Positions 35,887 to 45,227 are shown, numbered from the stretch's first letter. The stretch is DNA of 64,000 bases from Fortiea contorta PCC 7126 (GCF_000332295.1 NZ_KB235930.1:3561895-3625894); one strand, 5' to 3'. Numbers and translations: made by a program. Notes: a model not told the origin generated them from the letters alone.

Positions 35887-36585
35887 ATGTACGCTAAAGC
35901 CACCAAGCCTAAGAAAACTCAGCTAATTCCCAATGCAGTTGTTATCTACCTCCGAGTCTCCACAGAAGACCAGGGCAAGTCAGGGTTAGGCTTAGATGCA
36001 CAATTAGAGACTTGCACTAAGGTTGCCACCCAGTTAGGAAAGACAATAGTTGGCATCTACACTGAGATTGTCTCTGGCAAGGTAGACCCTCGTGAGCGCC
36101 CAGTATTCACAGAAGCTATCACCAAAGCCCAAGCCACAGGTGCGTCACTTATGGTTGCCAAACAAGACAGATTCAGCCGTGAAGTGTTTCATGTCTCAGG
36201 CTACGTTAACGGCTATTTCTACGGCGCTACTAGCACACCTACTCTCATAAGCGCCGATAGTCCCCAGGCTAGCCCAATGGAAGTGTACCTGAGAGCAGTA
36301 GTGGCTGAAGAAGAACGTAAGCTAATCAGTAAGCGCACTAAGGAAGCATTAGCCCAACTGAAGAAGCAGGGTGTAGTGATTGGTGAGAAGTCTAGGGCAC
36401 TGATTCATGAGAGAGCCAGAGAGCTAACTAAAGACGCCATGACACGTGCTGTAGAACTCCGCAGACAGAAGCTAACTTTAGAGAGCATAGCAGATACTCT
36501 AAATGCTGAAGGCTATCTCACCAGCAGAGGCACGGCTTGGACAAAGCAAGCCCTGAGCAAAAGACTGAGTGCTGTAGCTGGCTGA
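35887..36585 (+). CDS. Serine recombinase (resolvase/invertase family)
   Basis: 232 residues. The catalytic domain carries the nucleophilic serine in IYLRVSTEDQGKSGLGLD, followed by the arginine-containing VAKQDRFSRE segment; the usual acidic KLDRLSR is present as KQDRFSR. The C-terminal part has a helix-turn-helix-like stretch TLESIADTLNAEGYLTSRGT for DNA binding. The length fits small resolvases that resolve dimers or invert segments. A second recombinase besides the integrase suggests plasmid-dimer resolution. AGGAGAG lies ten bases before the ATG. Confidence 0.9.
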   Translation: MYAKATKPKKTQLIPNAVVIYLRVSTEDQGKSGLGLDAQLETCTKVATQLGKTIVGIYTEIVSGKVDPRERPVFTEAITKAQATGASLMVAKQDRFSREVFHVSGYVNGYFYGATSTPTLISADSPQASPMEVYLRAVVAEEERKLISKRTKEALAQLKKQGVVIGEKSRALIHERARELTKDAMTRAVELRRQKLTLESIADTLNAEGYLTSRGTAWTKQALSKRLSAVAG

Positions 36586-36788
36586 CTTAAGCTAACTGGA
36601 TAAGACAAATGAGAATAAGGATAGTGGGCTGCTTTAGTAATCTGAGGCAGTCTTTGTTTTGTCTGTATTGGCTGAAGTGACTAGAAAGCTATAGGGGGAG
36701 TTAGGGATGGCTGGAGGGCTGGAGGATACTTTCTGAGTAAACGTACTGTAAACTTTAGCCTCAGAAGGTTCAGCGAGAGATGTCAGCA

Positions 36789-37217
36789 TTATCCCACTTT
36801 AGTTAACCGCGTGTCTACCTTCTCGTCTATTTCCTTCCACAGTGCCCTGAGTTTGGGTAAATAAGGTCTTCTGTGAACCAAGTCTCCTAAAGCAGCGCAG
36901 ACTACCCTAGCGTTCCAATAGGTCAGGTTATCTATGGTGATTGGCTCAGAACGCCTTAGTTTGTTTTGTCTCCTCATAGAGTGCAGTAATCGTGTCATAG
37001 GTATTTCTAGTGCTTCAGCTAGTTTGGAGAGACAAATACTGCCAAAGTTTCTGTGACTAAAGTCTTCATGCCCAGACAACTTTATATACAGGTCATGCTC
37101 TCTGAAGAAGGACAAGAGTGCTGAGTGTGGCTCCTTCAGTCCAAATGCCTGCGTCTTGGCTTTATCTCTCCTCTTGTTATCTCTAGTGTTACGTTGTGGC
37201 ACTTCAGCATACTCCAA
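36789..37217 (-). CDS. Hypothetical protein at the right end of element B
   Basis: A 142-residue basic protein with many Arg/Lys at the N-terminus (RNTRDNKRRDKAKTQAFG) and a helix-turn-helix-like stretch around FGSICLSKLAEALEIPMTRL. It could be a DNA-binding regulator of the element, but the match is weak and no family is recognised. It points away from the right attachment site, 330 bp of noncoding sequence from it. Confidence 0.5.
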   Translation of the reverse strand: MEYAEVPQRNTRDNKRRDKAKTQAFGLKEPHSALLSFFREHDLYIKLSGHEDFSHRNFGSICLSKLAEALEIPMTRLLHSMRRQNKLRRSEPITIDNLTYWNARVVCAALGDLVHRRPYLPKLRALWKEIDEKVDTRLTKVG

Positions 37218-37546
37218 TTACAACAGAAACTTACAGCTAATCCAAGTGCTTCAGATTGCTTCTATTGTAACTATTGTGGGCAAAAGTTACAGCTAATTGC
37301 CGATATATCTAATGATGACTAAGCCCCACACTCTAGTCACCTACAATCCCCACAAGTGAACCGTACAATAGAACTTCCTCATTGGATGCCTAGGTTGTAG
37401 GTTCTCTCGATTTGTGGGCTTAAGGTTTGCTTAAGGTTTCAGTGCCTACGCTCTTGTTTGTGTTAGTCTTGTCTTTGGCTCCTAGCTGGCTACTTTCCAA
37501 CGCTAACCAACGCAGCTAACAATGCTCACACTGACTTTGGTTGTCT
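37218..37546. other. Right end of element B, noncoding
   Basis: About 330 bp up to attR with short direct repeats (AAGTTACAGCTAATT- and AAACTTACAGCTAATC-like, around 37220-37300). No convincing gene. Such repeats near an attachment site could be accessory recombinase sites. Confidence 0.4.
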
Positions 37547-37563
37547 TGTCCAAAACCGTCTGA
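37547..37563. other. attR of element B
   Basis: TGTCCAAAACCGTCTGA, identical to the copy at 28209. It lies 38 bp before the metallophosphoesterase start codon, so the element has replaced that gene's natural upstream region. Confidence 0.85.
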
Positions 37564-37600
37564 GTTGCATATCCTGGAGATAGACGGCAAGGACAGTGGC

Positions 37601-38533
37601 ATGACCAGTCAGAAAACTCAATCAATCATTAATCTCAAAATAGCTGTAGTCGGGGACGTTCACGATCAATGGGAAGCGGAGGATGGTATTGCACTCAAGC
37701 ATCTCGGTGTGGACTTAGTGCTGTTTGTGGGGGATTTTGGCAACGAGTCGGTGGAGGTGGTCAGGGCGATCGCTTCCCTTGATCTGCCCAAGGCTGCTGT
37801 CATGGGCAACCACGATGCATGGTACTCTGCTACGGAATGGGGACGCAAGAAATGTCCTTACGATCGCTCTCAAGAAGATTGGGTGCAGTTACAACTCGAT
37901 TTATTAGGTTCGTCCCAAGTCGGCTATAGGAAGCTAGATTTTCCCCAGTGGAGATTAACCGTGGTGGGAAGTCGTCCTTTCACTTGGGGTGGGCCAGAGT
38001 GGAAATTTGCTGACATCAGTCGTGAACGCTATGGTGTGACGAGTTTGGAAGAGTCTACTGATCGCATCGTCGCCGCAGTTAAAAGCGCTGCCTATGAAAC
38101 AATTATTTTTTTAGGGCATAATGGGCCGAGTGGGTTAGGCGATCGCCCAGAAGACCCATGCGGCAAAGATTGGCACCCCATCGGCGGTGATTTTGGCGAT
38201 CCCGATTTTGGCGCGGCGATTTCCCAAGCACTCACTATCGGTAAAACCATTCCCCTAGTCGCATTTGGTCACATGCATCACACTCTGCGACACACCAAAA
38301 AAGTACTGCGAAAGTCAGTGTTTAGAAGTCCAGAAGGAGTAATTTATTTAAATGCCGCCAGGGTGCCGAGAATCGTAGATCATAACGGCGAAAAGTTACG
38401 GAATTTCTCCATTGTTTGCCTAGAAGACGGTGTGGTGTCCGAAGTCTCTCTCATTTGGGTGGGCAATGATTTTCACATAGCCTCAGAGGAAATTTTTTAT
38501 AAGCGATCGCCACCAGTAGTGCAATCTGCCTAG
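37601..38533 (+). CDS. Metallophosphoesterase, TIGR04168-like
   Basis: 310 residues of the calcineurin-like phosphoesterase superfamily, as a cyanobacterial/plant-type subfamily. Metal-binding motifs in order: VVGDVHDQW, LFVGDFGNES, GNHDAWY, FLGHNGPSGLG and FGHMHH. The substrate is unknown. The open frame extends upstream into element B to 37541, but the ATG at 37601 lies at the family-like N-terminus (chromosomal side), while the upstream extension crosses the attachment site and is accidental. The gene now depends on a promoter in or at the end of the element. Confidence 0.87.
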   Translation: MTSQKTQSIINLKIAVVGDVHDQWEAEDGIALKHLGVDLVLFVGDFGNESVEVVRAIASLDLPKAAVMGNHDAWYSATEWGRKKCPYDRSQEDWVQLQLDLLGSSQVGYRKLDFPQWRLTVVGSRPFTWGGPEWKFADISRERYGVTSLEESTDRIVAAVKSAAYETIIFLGHNGPSGLGDRPEDPCGKDWHPIGGDFGDPDFGAAISQALTIGKTIPLVAFGHMHHTLRHTKKVLRKSVFRSPEGVIYLNAARVPRIVDHNGEKLRNFSIVCLEDGVVSEVSLIWVGNDFHIASEEIFYKRSPPVVQSA

Positions 38534-38598
38534 ATGATAAGATATAGTATTATCTGTCAGCTGCATTGCAAAATTTGGCAGTAGCTTGACAGTTTATT

Positions 38599-38683
38599 GG
38601 AGAGGTGGCAGAGTGGTCGATTGCGTCCGACTTGAAATCGGATGAGGCTAAAACCTCCGGGAGTTCGAATCTCCCCTTCTCCG
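38599..38683 (+). tRNA. tRNA-Ser (anticodon TGA)
   Basis: 85 bases. Acceptor GGAGAGG / CTTCTCC, anticodon stem TCCGA/TCGGA closing loop CTTGAAA (anticodon TGA), the long variable arm GAGGCTAAAACCTC typical of class II tRNAs, T-loop TTCGAAT, and discriminator G as in serine tRNAs. CCA is not encoded. Confidence 0.93.
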
Positions 38684-38730
38684 TTGTTTCGCCTATTCGT
38701 ACTCCTCAAAAATTGTGTAGTCAACACAAG

Positions 38731-38762
38731 AAAGTCCCCTAACCTTAATTCTAGGGAACTTT
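38731..38762. terminator. Hairpin downstream of tRNA-Ser
   Basis: AAAGT-c-CCCTA / TAGGG-a-ACTTT around a ten-base loop, between tRNA-Ser and the convergent gene at 38784. Probably a terminator for one or both. Confidence 0.6.
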
Positions 38763-38783
38763 GACGATCACGGGTAACTAAGA

Positions 38784-39161
38784 TTACTGGATCAAAAGCC
38801 CAATAATTTCCTCAAGTAGCGCTTTTGCTTTATATAAACTCAACAATCTTTCTTGTTCATACCTTTGCGGGTAGCTCATTCTTCTACCCTCAAGAGATAT
38901 CCTGATGAGCGCTACTTGCTCAACCGTAGGTGTTCCCATCTCATCTAGCGTTATTCCCATCTCTTGAAAAGAGCCAAAACTAGGAGCTTTCAACCCCCTA
39001 CTTTCCTGCATTTGTTTAAGTGCTAACACTGGGAATGCAATCAAAGATGTGATGTATGAGACTTTGTAACCAGGGTTTCCAGTCGGCTTAACGCCATACC
39101 TACGGCATAAGTTACGCAGTTCCTCAACGGTCTTGATTTCAAGTTCTGACCTTGTGAACAT
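38784..39161 (-). CDS. Hypothetical protein with SAP-like N-terminus
   Basis: 125 residues from the first ATG (39161); the frame is open to 39230 with a weak TTG start. The N-terminal segment KTVEELRNLCRRYGVKPTGN, followed by a Lys-containing helix, resembles the SAP helix-extended-loop-helix DNA-binding motif. The C-terminal part is helical (MSYPQRYEQERLLSLYKAKA). Function unknown. Confidence 0.5.
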   Translation of the reverse strand: MFTRSELEIKTVEELRNLCRRYGVKPTGNPGYKVSYITSLIAFPVLALKQMQESRGLKAPSFGSFQEMGITLDEMGTPTVEQVALIRISLEGRRMSYPQRYEQERLLSLYKAKALLEEIIGLLIQ

Positions 39162-39288
39162 AAAATAGGATTGTTCATTCTCAAAAAGTGGACATTGGTA
39201 GGTGCGTCTGTGGAAAGTTTCACCTACCAATTAAATATTTAACAGTTGTCTACGCGTGTTTGAATATTTATTGTTACATTTATACACA

Positions 39289-39486
39289 ATGCCAAATCCT
39301 AAAGGTCATCCAGAAAGCTTAAAACCATTCACTACAGACAGAGAGAAGCCATTAGAAGAAAAATTGAGCTTTCGTGTCACCAAAGAAATGAAACAAGAAG
39401 TACAGCAACAAGAAAATCCTCCTGAATTCTGTAGAGAAGCAATTCAGAAGGCATTAGATGAACAGAAAAAAAGTAGTAAAGATTAG
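39289..39486 (+). CDS. Small CopG/RHH-like protein
   Basis: 65 residues (MPNPKGHPESLKPFTTDREK then PLEEKLSFRVTKEMKQEVQQ). The strand-helix pattern LSFRVTKEMKQEV followed by EFCREAIQKALDEQ fits a ribbon-helix-helix DNA-binding protein, as in many cyanobacterial small regulators or antitoxins. No toxin gene is adjacent. The frame is open 11 codons upstream, but the ATG here gives the family-like start. Confidence 0.6.
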   Translation: MPNPKGHPESLKPFTTDREKPLEEKLSFRVTKEMKQEVQQQENPPEFCREAIQKALDEQKKSSKD

Positions 39487-39567
39487 ACCCGCCTTGAAAA
39501 AAGGGGCTAGAGGCTAGGGGCTAGGGAAAAACAACACGCCCTAGCGTCAAATTCATCAACTCCACGA

Positions 39568-40494
39568 TTACAAAACTGCCCAAGCGGTATCTTTGTAACC
39601 GTATTCAAAAATCTCAGAATGCAGAATTTCTGCCAAAATTTCTAGCGAGTCTGCTAGCCTCGGGCCAGGACGATTAAAGTAAGCATTGCCATCAGTAATA
39701 TAAACTCTACCAGTTTGGGTAGCGTGGAGTTGTTGCCATTCAGGACGCTGAGTTACCGCCTGTGCTTCTTGACGAGTGCGTTGCAAATCAAAGCCGCAGG
39801 GCATAAAAATAATGACATCAGGATTGCTGGCTATGAGTGTTTCCCACTCCAGATGAGGTGAAGATTGACCTGCAGAGCAAAATAAAGATTGTCCACCAGC
39901 CAAATTAACTAGTTCCGGAATCCAATTAGCAGCAACCATTAAAGGTTCAGTCCATTCGATACAAGCGACGGTGGGAAGCTCATTTAAAGACAACCCTTGG
40001 ACTTTTTGCTGGCATATCTTCACACGAGCTTCTAAGTTTTCCAACACTTGTACAGAGTCTACCCCAAAAACTTGAGCCACATGCTCGATATCGTGCCAAA
40101 CATCTTCTAGCAGATTCGGTTGTAAAGAAATAATCTCAGGTGAGCTAGCAACCAGACTAGCAACGGCCTTTTCTACCTCTGGCAAGCTGACTGCACATAC
40201 ATCACACTGATCTTGAGTCAGAATGTGAGTAGGTTGCAATTGCTCCAGGATATCAGTTTTAATTTGATAAATACTCAGAGCAGATTGCAAAATATCATTG
40301 ACCTGATCGTGAATTTTGCCGCTCTCGGCATTAACTTGTAGGCGAGCTGCGGTACAAACAGGGAGATGTTCGATTTCTGGGGGGTAGTCACATTCATGCG
40401 ATCGCCCGACAATCATATTAGTTAACCCTAATGTCGCCAAAATTTCCGTTCCACTGGGAATCAAAGACACAATTCTTACATCACCATTTTTCAT
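39568..40494 (-). CDS. BtuF-like cobalamin/metal-chelate binding protein
   Basis: 308 residues of the helical-backbone metal-receptor superfamily (ABC-type substrate-binding fold). It starts RIVSLIPSGTEILATLGL and contains HILTQDQCDVCAV and PRLADSLEILAE, as in cyanobacterial proteins annotated cobalamin-binding. There is no signal peptide in front of the first strand, so a cytoplasmic or non-transport role is possible. The start at 40494 is set by GGAGGTGGAG, an unusually strong ribosome-binding site; the open frame continues to 40590. No btuC or btuD partner is nearby. Confidence 0.8.
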   Translation of the reverse strand: MKNGDVRIVSLIPSGTEILATLGLTNMIVGRSHECDYPPEIEHLPVCTAARLQVNAESGKIHDQVNDILQSALSIYQIKTDILEQLQPTHILTQDQCDVCAVSLPEVEKAVASLVASSPEIISLQPNLLEDVWHDIEHVAQVFGVDSVQVLENLEARVKICQQKVQGLSLNELPTVACIEWTEPLMVAANWIPELVNLAGGQSLFCSAGQSSPHLEWETLIASNPDVIIFMPCGFDLQRTRQEAQAVTQRPEWQQLHATQTGRVYITDGNAYFNRPGPRLADSLEILAEILHSEIFEYGYKDTAWAVL

Positions 40495-42008
40495 CGCTCC
40501 ACCTCCAAAACAGCTGCTCACATTCCAATTTTTGCAAAATTTGCCGATTAAAATATCCTTCTTGAGGAGAATCAAGACAATTTTCCGCATCGGTAGAATG
40601 AGTAAATAATTCTGTCGAGTTCAGAAAATGCTGACGAAAAAGCTGTAGTTAGGAAATATAGCTCTATTTTTACCGTAGAGACGCAAAGTAATTCTTGAGG
40701 CGAGGGAACAGATGCAGGTGGCGGCGGTTCAAGATACTATAGAACGCAAGCAAGGCCAGGAGGCACTGCCAATTAGAGAAAGTTCTCGCAGAAAACAAAG
40801 CCAAACGCTAGTGCAAATAGCGAAAAGCAAAACATTTCAAGAAGGGAATCTGAATGCAGCACTCAAGGAAATTACAGAGGCTGCGGCTCGGACACTCTCG
40901 GTACAAAGAGTTGGCGTTTGGTTATTTAGTGAAGAACACTCAGCGATTGAGTGTATGGATTTGTACGACCTGAGAACAGATGAGCACAGTTGTGGAGTGT
41001 CGCTGTTGAAGGCAAATTATCCTAATTATTTCCAAGCTTTGGAAGCAGAGCGCAGCATTGCTGCTGATGATGCGATCAACGATACCAGAACCCAAGAATT
41101 ATCCCAATCTTATCTCTGCGTCTTGGGTATTACATCGCTGTTGTGTGCACCAATTTGGCTAGGAGGGAGGTTGGTGGGGGTGGTATCTTACGAACATTTA
41201 GGCGATGTTCGCCGCTGGACATTAGAAGAAGAAAATTTTGCCGGCTCAATAGCAGACTTTATCACAGTAGCGATGGAAGCGAGCGATCGCAATGCTGCAC
41301 AAGAAGCTCTGCGGCAAAGTGAGGCTCAATTCCGAGCAATTTTTGAGCGTTCCCCCATTGGGATCGGGCTGACGGATATGAAAGCAAGGATAGTTGATGT
41401 TAACTTAGCGATGTCTCAAATGTTGGGATACAGCCGAGAAGAACTGTGTGGTAAGCGCTTGACAGATTATATTTCTCCACAACAGGGAGCTTTAGAACTT
41501 TATGGACAACTGTCTTCAGAAACTGACGTAGATGGAGAGCAGGTTTCTCCAAGACAGCGTGTGGAGATGGAAGGCTTATTTTTGCGTAAAGACACTGAGT
41601 TAGTTTGGACGCAAATATCAGTTTCTACTATACCAGATAGCAACGGACAACCTGAGTTTCTGCTGACAATGATTGAAGACATTACCGAACGCAAGCAAAC
41701 AGAACTCAAGTTGCGGGCGTCTCAAGCTGCGGCCGAAGCTGGTAGTCGCGCAAAAAGCGAATTTTTAGCAACCATGAGCCACGAACTGCGGACACCGCTA
41801 AATGCGATTATGGGATTGTCGCAATTACTACAGCAAGAGATGGTTGGGCCTCTCAATGAAAAGCAACAGGAGTATATTAGTTGTGTATATACGAGCGGCG
41901 AACATCTGCTGGCTTTAATTAATGATATTTTGGATTTATCTAAGGTAGAAGCAGGTAAAGAAGAACTATTATTGTTGCCTTTATTGATACCAGAAGTATG
42001 TAATATGG

Positions 42009-43279
42009 CTGAAGGGGAGACGAAATAAGCTACAATATAGATTCAATAAGCTTCATGGCTCTTAAACCTTGTTGATAATGCTTCCACTTATTACGATTAA
42101 TTCTCATTAATTGTGTGACTAAATCAATACAGCTATCCTTGAAATGTACCCATGTTTGACCATATAAGCCGATATAAAAACTACTGTGTCTCCGTTGAGA
42201 ACGACTCCTTTCTTTAATCCGAGCTATATATTTTTGGATTCCTTTGCGTTTAATAAGTTGACCATTAATTGTTGCAGAGGTGTAAGCGATCGCTATCAAC
42301 AAAACTAGAGAAATAAAACGTTCACCTTGAACATTAGTGTTTTCTAAGTTATAGCCACCTGTTTTGAAATCTCTAAACATTTCTTCAATATCAAATCGCT
42401 TTTTGTAAGCAGCAATTGCTGACTCTAGGGTGTCAAAATTTGTTAAAATAAACCATGCTTCTTTGGGTGCTACTCCGTTAATTTTACGTTGCCACTTACC
42501 AGCCACATTAAAACTGATAAAACCCTGAGTCTTTGTTACCTTAACTCCCTTGATAAAAAAAGATACTCCAGGAGTTAATCCTAAACTGCTTAACTCCATA
42601 AACATATCTTGTTTAATTTCTACAAATTCATTCTTTTTCAATCGCAAACAAAAATATACATCCTTGCTCTGAAGGTACTTTGCTAGTTTTACCGAGCAAA
42701 ATTCTCTATCCCCCAACACACAGATTTTATAATCTTTCAATATTGCTATAACTGGCGATAATATTTTCTGCTGTTCCGTGAGATTACTACTACCTAATTT
42801 GGGCAGCAAACTAAAATATATTGGTATGGCTCTTTTATCCCAAATCACGCTGACCATTAATAAGTTTATCCGACTCCAATTAGTCCTATCAATTGCTATA
42901 TAAATAATTTTTTCATTCTGGAAGTAGTTTGCTATTAGTTCTTGAATAATTGGCAACCAAACTTTTTCAATTGTGAGATTTGGTAATGATAAAAATCTTT
43001 GTATTCTTTTTCTTCTGCTTTCAAATTTAATTCCCAAAGGTAGCGCATTCGCTAATTTTTCTAAAGTTACTTCTTTGATTGACTGCAACAGATGTATCAA
43101 AATTTTTAGCAACAGATATTCTGCTAAACTCAATTGACTTTTTAAGTGCTTTTGGTACAATATAGCTAACATTATCATTAAGTAGGTCTTATTGACAAAA
43201 CTAGACCTACCTTTTTCTATCACAAAACGCTACCCATCTTATACACCAAGCTTTTTAGGCTGTTTCGTCTCCCCTCCAG
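42009..43279 (-). mobile_element. Complete IS4-family insertion sequence (1271 bp)
   Basis: Terminal inverted repeats CTG(A/G)AGGGGAGACGAAA (17 bp, one difference). Target duplication GTAATATGG at 42000-42008 and 43280-43288, nine bases and exact. It contains one transposase gene that fills almost the whole length. Perfect target copies and an intact transposase point to a recent, possibly still active element. Confidence 0.93.
42030..43223 (-). CDS. IS4-family transposase
   Basis: 397 residues with a DDE/RNase-H fold. First catalytic Asp in IYIAIDRTNWS, second in CVLGDREFCSV, and the IS4 Y-(2)-R-(3)-E-(6)-K signature as YKKRFDIEEMFRDFK carrying the catalytic Glu. The start is GTG at 43223, with an ATG 15 codons further in. 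The frame is uninterrupted. The gene runs antisense to the kinase gene it has split. Confidence 0.93.
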   Translation of the reverse strand: MIEKGRSSFVNKTYLMIMLAILYQKHLKSQLSLAEYLLLKILIHLLQSIKEVTLEKLANALPLGIKFESRRKRIQRFLSLPNLTIEKVWLPIIQELIANYFQNEKIIYIAIDRTNWSRINLLMVSVIWDKRAIPIYFSLLPKLGSSNLTEQQKILSPVIAILKDYKICVLGDREFCSVKLAKYLQSKDVYFCLRLKKNEFVEIKQDMFMELSSLGLTPGVSFFIKGVKVTKTQGFISFNVAGKWQRKINGVAPKEAWFILTNFDTLESAIAAYKKRFDIEEMFRDFKTGGYNLENTNVQGERFISLVLLIAIAYTSATINGQLIKRKGIQKYIARIKERSRSQRRHSSFYIGLYGQTWVHFKDSCIDLVTQLMRINRNKWKHYQQGLRAMKLIESIL

Positions 43280-43737
43280 GTAATATGGTCATCTCGACTG
43301 TTTACGATCAAGCCCTAGAAAAAGGATTGCAACTAATCACAAAAATTGATCCAAAAGCTGATATTTGCATTGCTGATGAGCGGCGAGTCAAGCAGATGTT
43401 GCTCAATTTGCTGACGAATGCGATTAAATTTACTCCGGCGGGTTATGTATCTTTATCTGTGCAAAAAATTTCTCAAGGTATCACTTTTACAGTAGCTGAC
43501 AGTGGTATTGGTATTGATGTTAATCAATTACAATTTTTGTTTCAACCGTTTAAACAATTGGACAGCCGCCTTAACCGTCAATATGAAGGTACTGGTTTAG
43601 GTTTAGCTTTGACGCGGAAGTTAGCGCGGTTACACGGCGGCGATGTCACGGTGGAATCTACTTTAGGTGAAGGGAGCAGATTTACTTTATTTCTGCCCAA
43701 TCAACCTGATTGCTTGGTAGAGGAAGAAACAAACTAA

Positions 43738-44041
43738 AAAATTTCAAGTTTGTCTGGAAAAGTAGAGTGAGAATAATTAATTTGTAATTACAAACTGTAT
43801 CAGGTTTTAGTGATTACTTCCTCTTGTTCGGCGTTTTATTTCATGGCTTCTAATCTACGGTGTAAAAATGATAAAGACAAATATAATTAGTTTTCAAAAC
43901 CATAGATTTTGTTTATTAAAGCCGCAACATCTACCCAGCGAATGATCCCCTCAATTCAAAATCGCTAAAATCATCGACAGTTGTCTAGAGACAGAAGATA
44001 TTGTTTGTCAGCAGTTCTATTGTGGTGGCAAAACTGAATCT
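43738..44041. other. Intergenic region
   Basis: About 300 bp between the kinase remnant and the DUF2243 gene. AT-rich, no repeat, RNA gene or convincing promoter could be assigned. Confidence 0.4.
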
Positions 44042-44536
44042 ATGAGGTTAACCATGGAGGGTAACAAGGAAAAAATCTACCATCGCCCACCACTGATAGC
44101 TGCAGGAATTTTCCTAGGTGCGGGTTTGGCAGGATTTGTTGACGGTATCTTACTACATCAAATTTTACAATGGCATCATATGTTGAGTGATGTGCGATCG
44201 CTCACAACCATTTCCAACATCGATTTAAACATGCGCTGGGATGGATTGTTTCACGCTTTTGATTTGCTGCTGACTGTAATCGGCGTAGCTTTATTATGGT
44301 CAGCAGGCGGACGGGATGATATCACTTGGTCATCACAAACTTTTTTCGGGTCTTTGCTGGTGGGTGCTGGATTGTTCAATGTAGTTGAAGGACTGATTGA
44401 TCACCAAATCCTCGGTATCCATCACGTGAAACCAGGCCCCAATCAATTAGCCTGGGATGTGGGTTTTCTCCTCTTTGGTGCGTTTCTTGTGGTATACGGT
44501 TGGATCATGTTACAAAATAGCAGACTGGAAAAATAG
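44042..44536 (+). CDS. DUF2243 membrane protein
   Basis: 164 residues with four membrane spans. DUF2243 hallmarks are the histidine-rich segments FVDGILLHQILQWHHML and VVEGLIDHQILGIHHV, each at the end of a span, which may bind metal. Function unknown. The usual start would be ATG 44042 or 44054 (MEGNKEK). It ends 52 bp before the DUF4129 gene. Confidence 0.85.
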   Translation: MRLTMEGNKEKIYHRPPLIAAGIFLGAGLAGFVDGILLHQILQWHHMLSDVRSLTTISNIDLNMRWDGLFHAFDLLLTVIGVALLWSAGGRDDITWSSQTFFGSLLVGAGLFNVVEGLIDHQILGIHHVKPGPNQLAWDVGFLLFGAFLVVYGWIMLQNSRLEK

Positions 44537-44588
44537 TCAATTGTCATCTGTTATACTTGTTTCCCCATACCCCGTCTTTATTCTCAGT

Positions 44589-45212
44589 ATGACCACAGAA
44601 GCTTTTGAAAAAACCAGCTGGAGTTGGCAGTATTCTCTGTTTCAGCAACAAGTGGGAGAATGGATAGAGTATCAATTTTCTCAATTGCAATCGGCTTTAC
44701 CGCAACTGCCGCCTGAATGGTCGATTAGTCCTTGGTTGAGTCAGGTATTGTACATATTGTCTTGGCTGGCGCTGGGTTTGTTCTTGGCTTGGGTAGTTTG
44801 GCGACTGTGGCTGGAGTTTGGACATTATGTATACGCTTGGTTGACTGAGAATCTGGATCATTTAGCTGCTGGAAACAAATCCTCTGTAGAGGACTCATCA
44901 GTCACTCTTTGGCTGACGCGATCGCAAGCATACTATCGTCAGGGTAATTATCGTGAGGCTTGTCGTTGTCTATACTTAGCAATTTTACAGCGCTTGCATG
45001 ACACCAAAGTCCTGACTCACAAACCGAGCCGCACAGATAGCGAATATCTGCAATTACTACGGTTATCTGTCACTCCCATCCAGCCTTATGAAACTTTAAT
45101 TACTACTCATGAACAATTATGTTTTGACGATGGGGAGATATTGCCAGAAAATTATCAGCAGTGTCAGCAAGCCTATCAGGAGATTATTAATCAGCGACAA
45201 GCTATGGATTAA
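44589..45212 (+). CDS. DUF4129 domain protein
   Basis: 207 residues. An amphipathic N-terminus (WSWQYSLFQQQVGEWIEYQF) precedes one membrane helix (VLYILSWLALGLFLAWVVWR), followed by a cytosolic helical DUF4129 domain with QAYYRQGNYREACRCLYLAI and HKPSRTDSEYLQLL. The domain is usually found with MoxR, DUF58 and DUF4350 genes, as here. ATG 44589 is preferred; the frame is open upstream to 44457 across the end of the DUF2243 gene. First gene of the MoxR cluster. Confidence 0.82.
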   Translation: MTTEAFEKTSWSWQYSLFQQQVGEWIEYQFSQLQSALPQLPPEWSISPWLSQVLYILSWLALGLFLAWVVWRLWLEFGHYVYAWLTENLDHLAAGNKSSVEDSSVTLWLTRSQAYYRQGNYREACRCLYLAILQRLHDTKVLTHKPSRTDSEYLQLLRLSVTPIQPYETLITTHEQLCFDDGEILPENYQQCQQAYQEIINQRQAMD

Positions 45213-45227
45213 TAAGAAGAATTACAA

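Larger units (their letters stand above)
28209..37563. mobile_element. Element B: integrated element bounded by 17-bp direct repeat
   Basis: 9.35 kb between two exact copies of TGTCCAAAACCGTCTGA (28209-28225 and 37547-37563), with a tyrosine integrase gene about 85 bp inside the left copy. Contents: VapE-type helicase, ParM-like protein, serine recombinase, RHH protein, a broken FtsK/HerA-like ATPase and several small genes. No HIP1 octamer was seen inside, while both flanks have them about once per kb. Removing the element and one repeat leaves a plain intergenic region between nadA and the metallophosphoesterase gene, so no gene was broken by insertion. It is likely an integrated plasmid or satellite. 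Confidence 0.88.
40712..43737 (+). pseudogene. GAF-PAS sensor histidine kinase interrupted by IS
   Basis: The left part (40712-42008) encodes a GAF domain (about residues 44-190), a PAS domain (about 200-325), a coiled linker and the HisKA dimerisation helix with phosphoacceptor histidine in [20 protein letters not shown]. The right part (43280-43737) carries the ATP-binding domain: N-box MLLNLLTNAIKFTP, VADSGIGID and GTGLGLALTRKL. Removing the IS and one 9-bp target copy joins the parts in frame as PEVCNMVISTVYDQA, so a single event inactivated an otherwise healthy gene. The N-terminus looks cut short (DTIERKQ resembles the end of another PAS unit), but ATG 40712 may be genuine. Confidence 0.9.

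Noticed and set aside
37125-37322. Plus-strand frame with CFYCNYCGQKL, zinc-finger-like
   Set aside because: Half of it is antisense to the 142-residue gene, and there is no ribosome-binding site or start near the Cys motif; it may be chance.
37541-37600. N-terminal extension of the metallophosphoesterase
   Set aside because: It spans the attachment site of element B; the frame there is accidental and differs in the empty-site sequence.
40495-40711. Cobalamin riboswitch upstream of the BtuF-like gene
   Set aside because: No B12-box consensus could be found in the 217 bp upstream.
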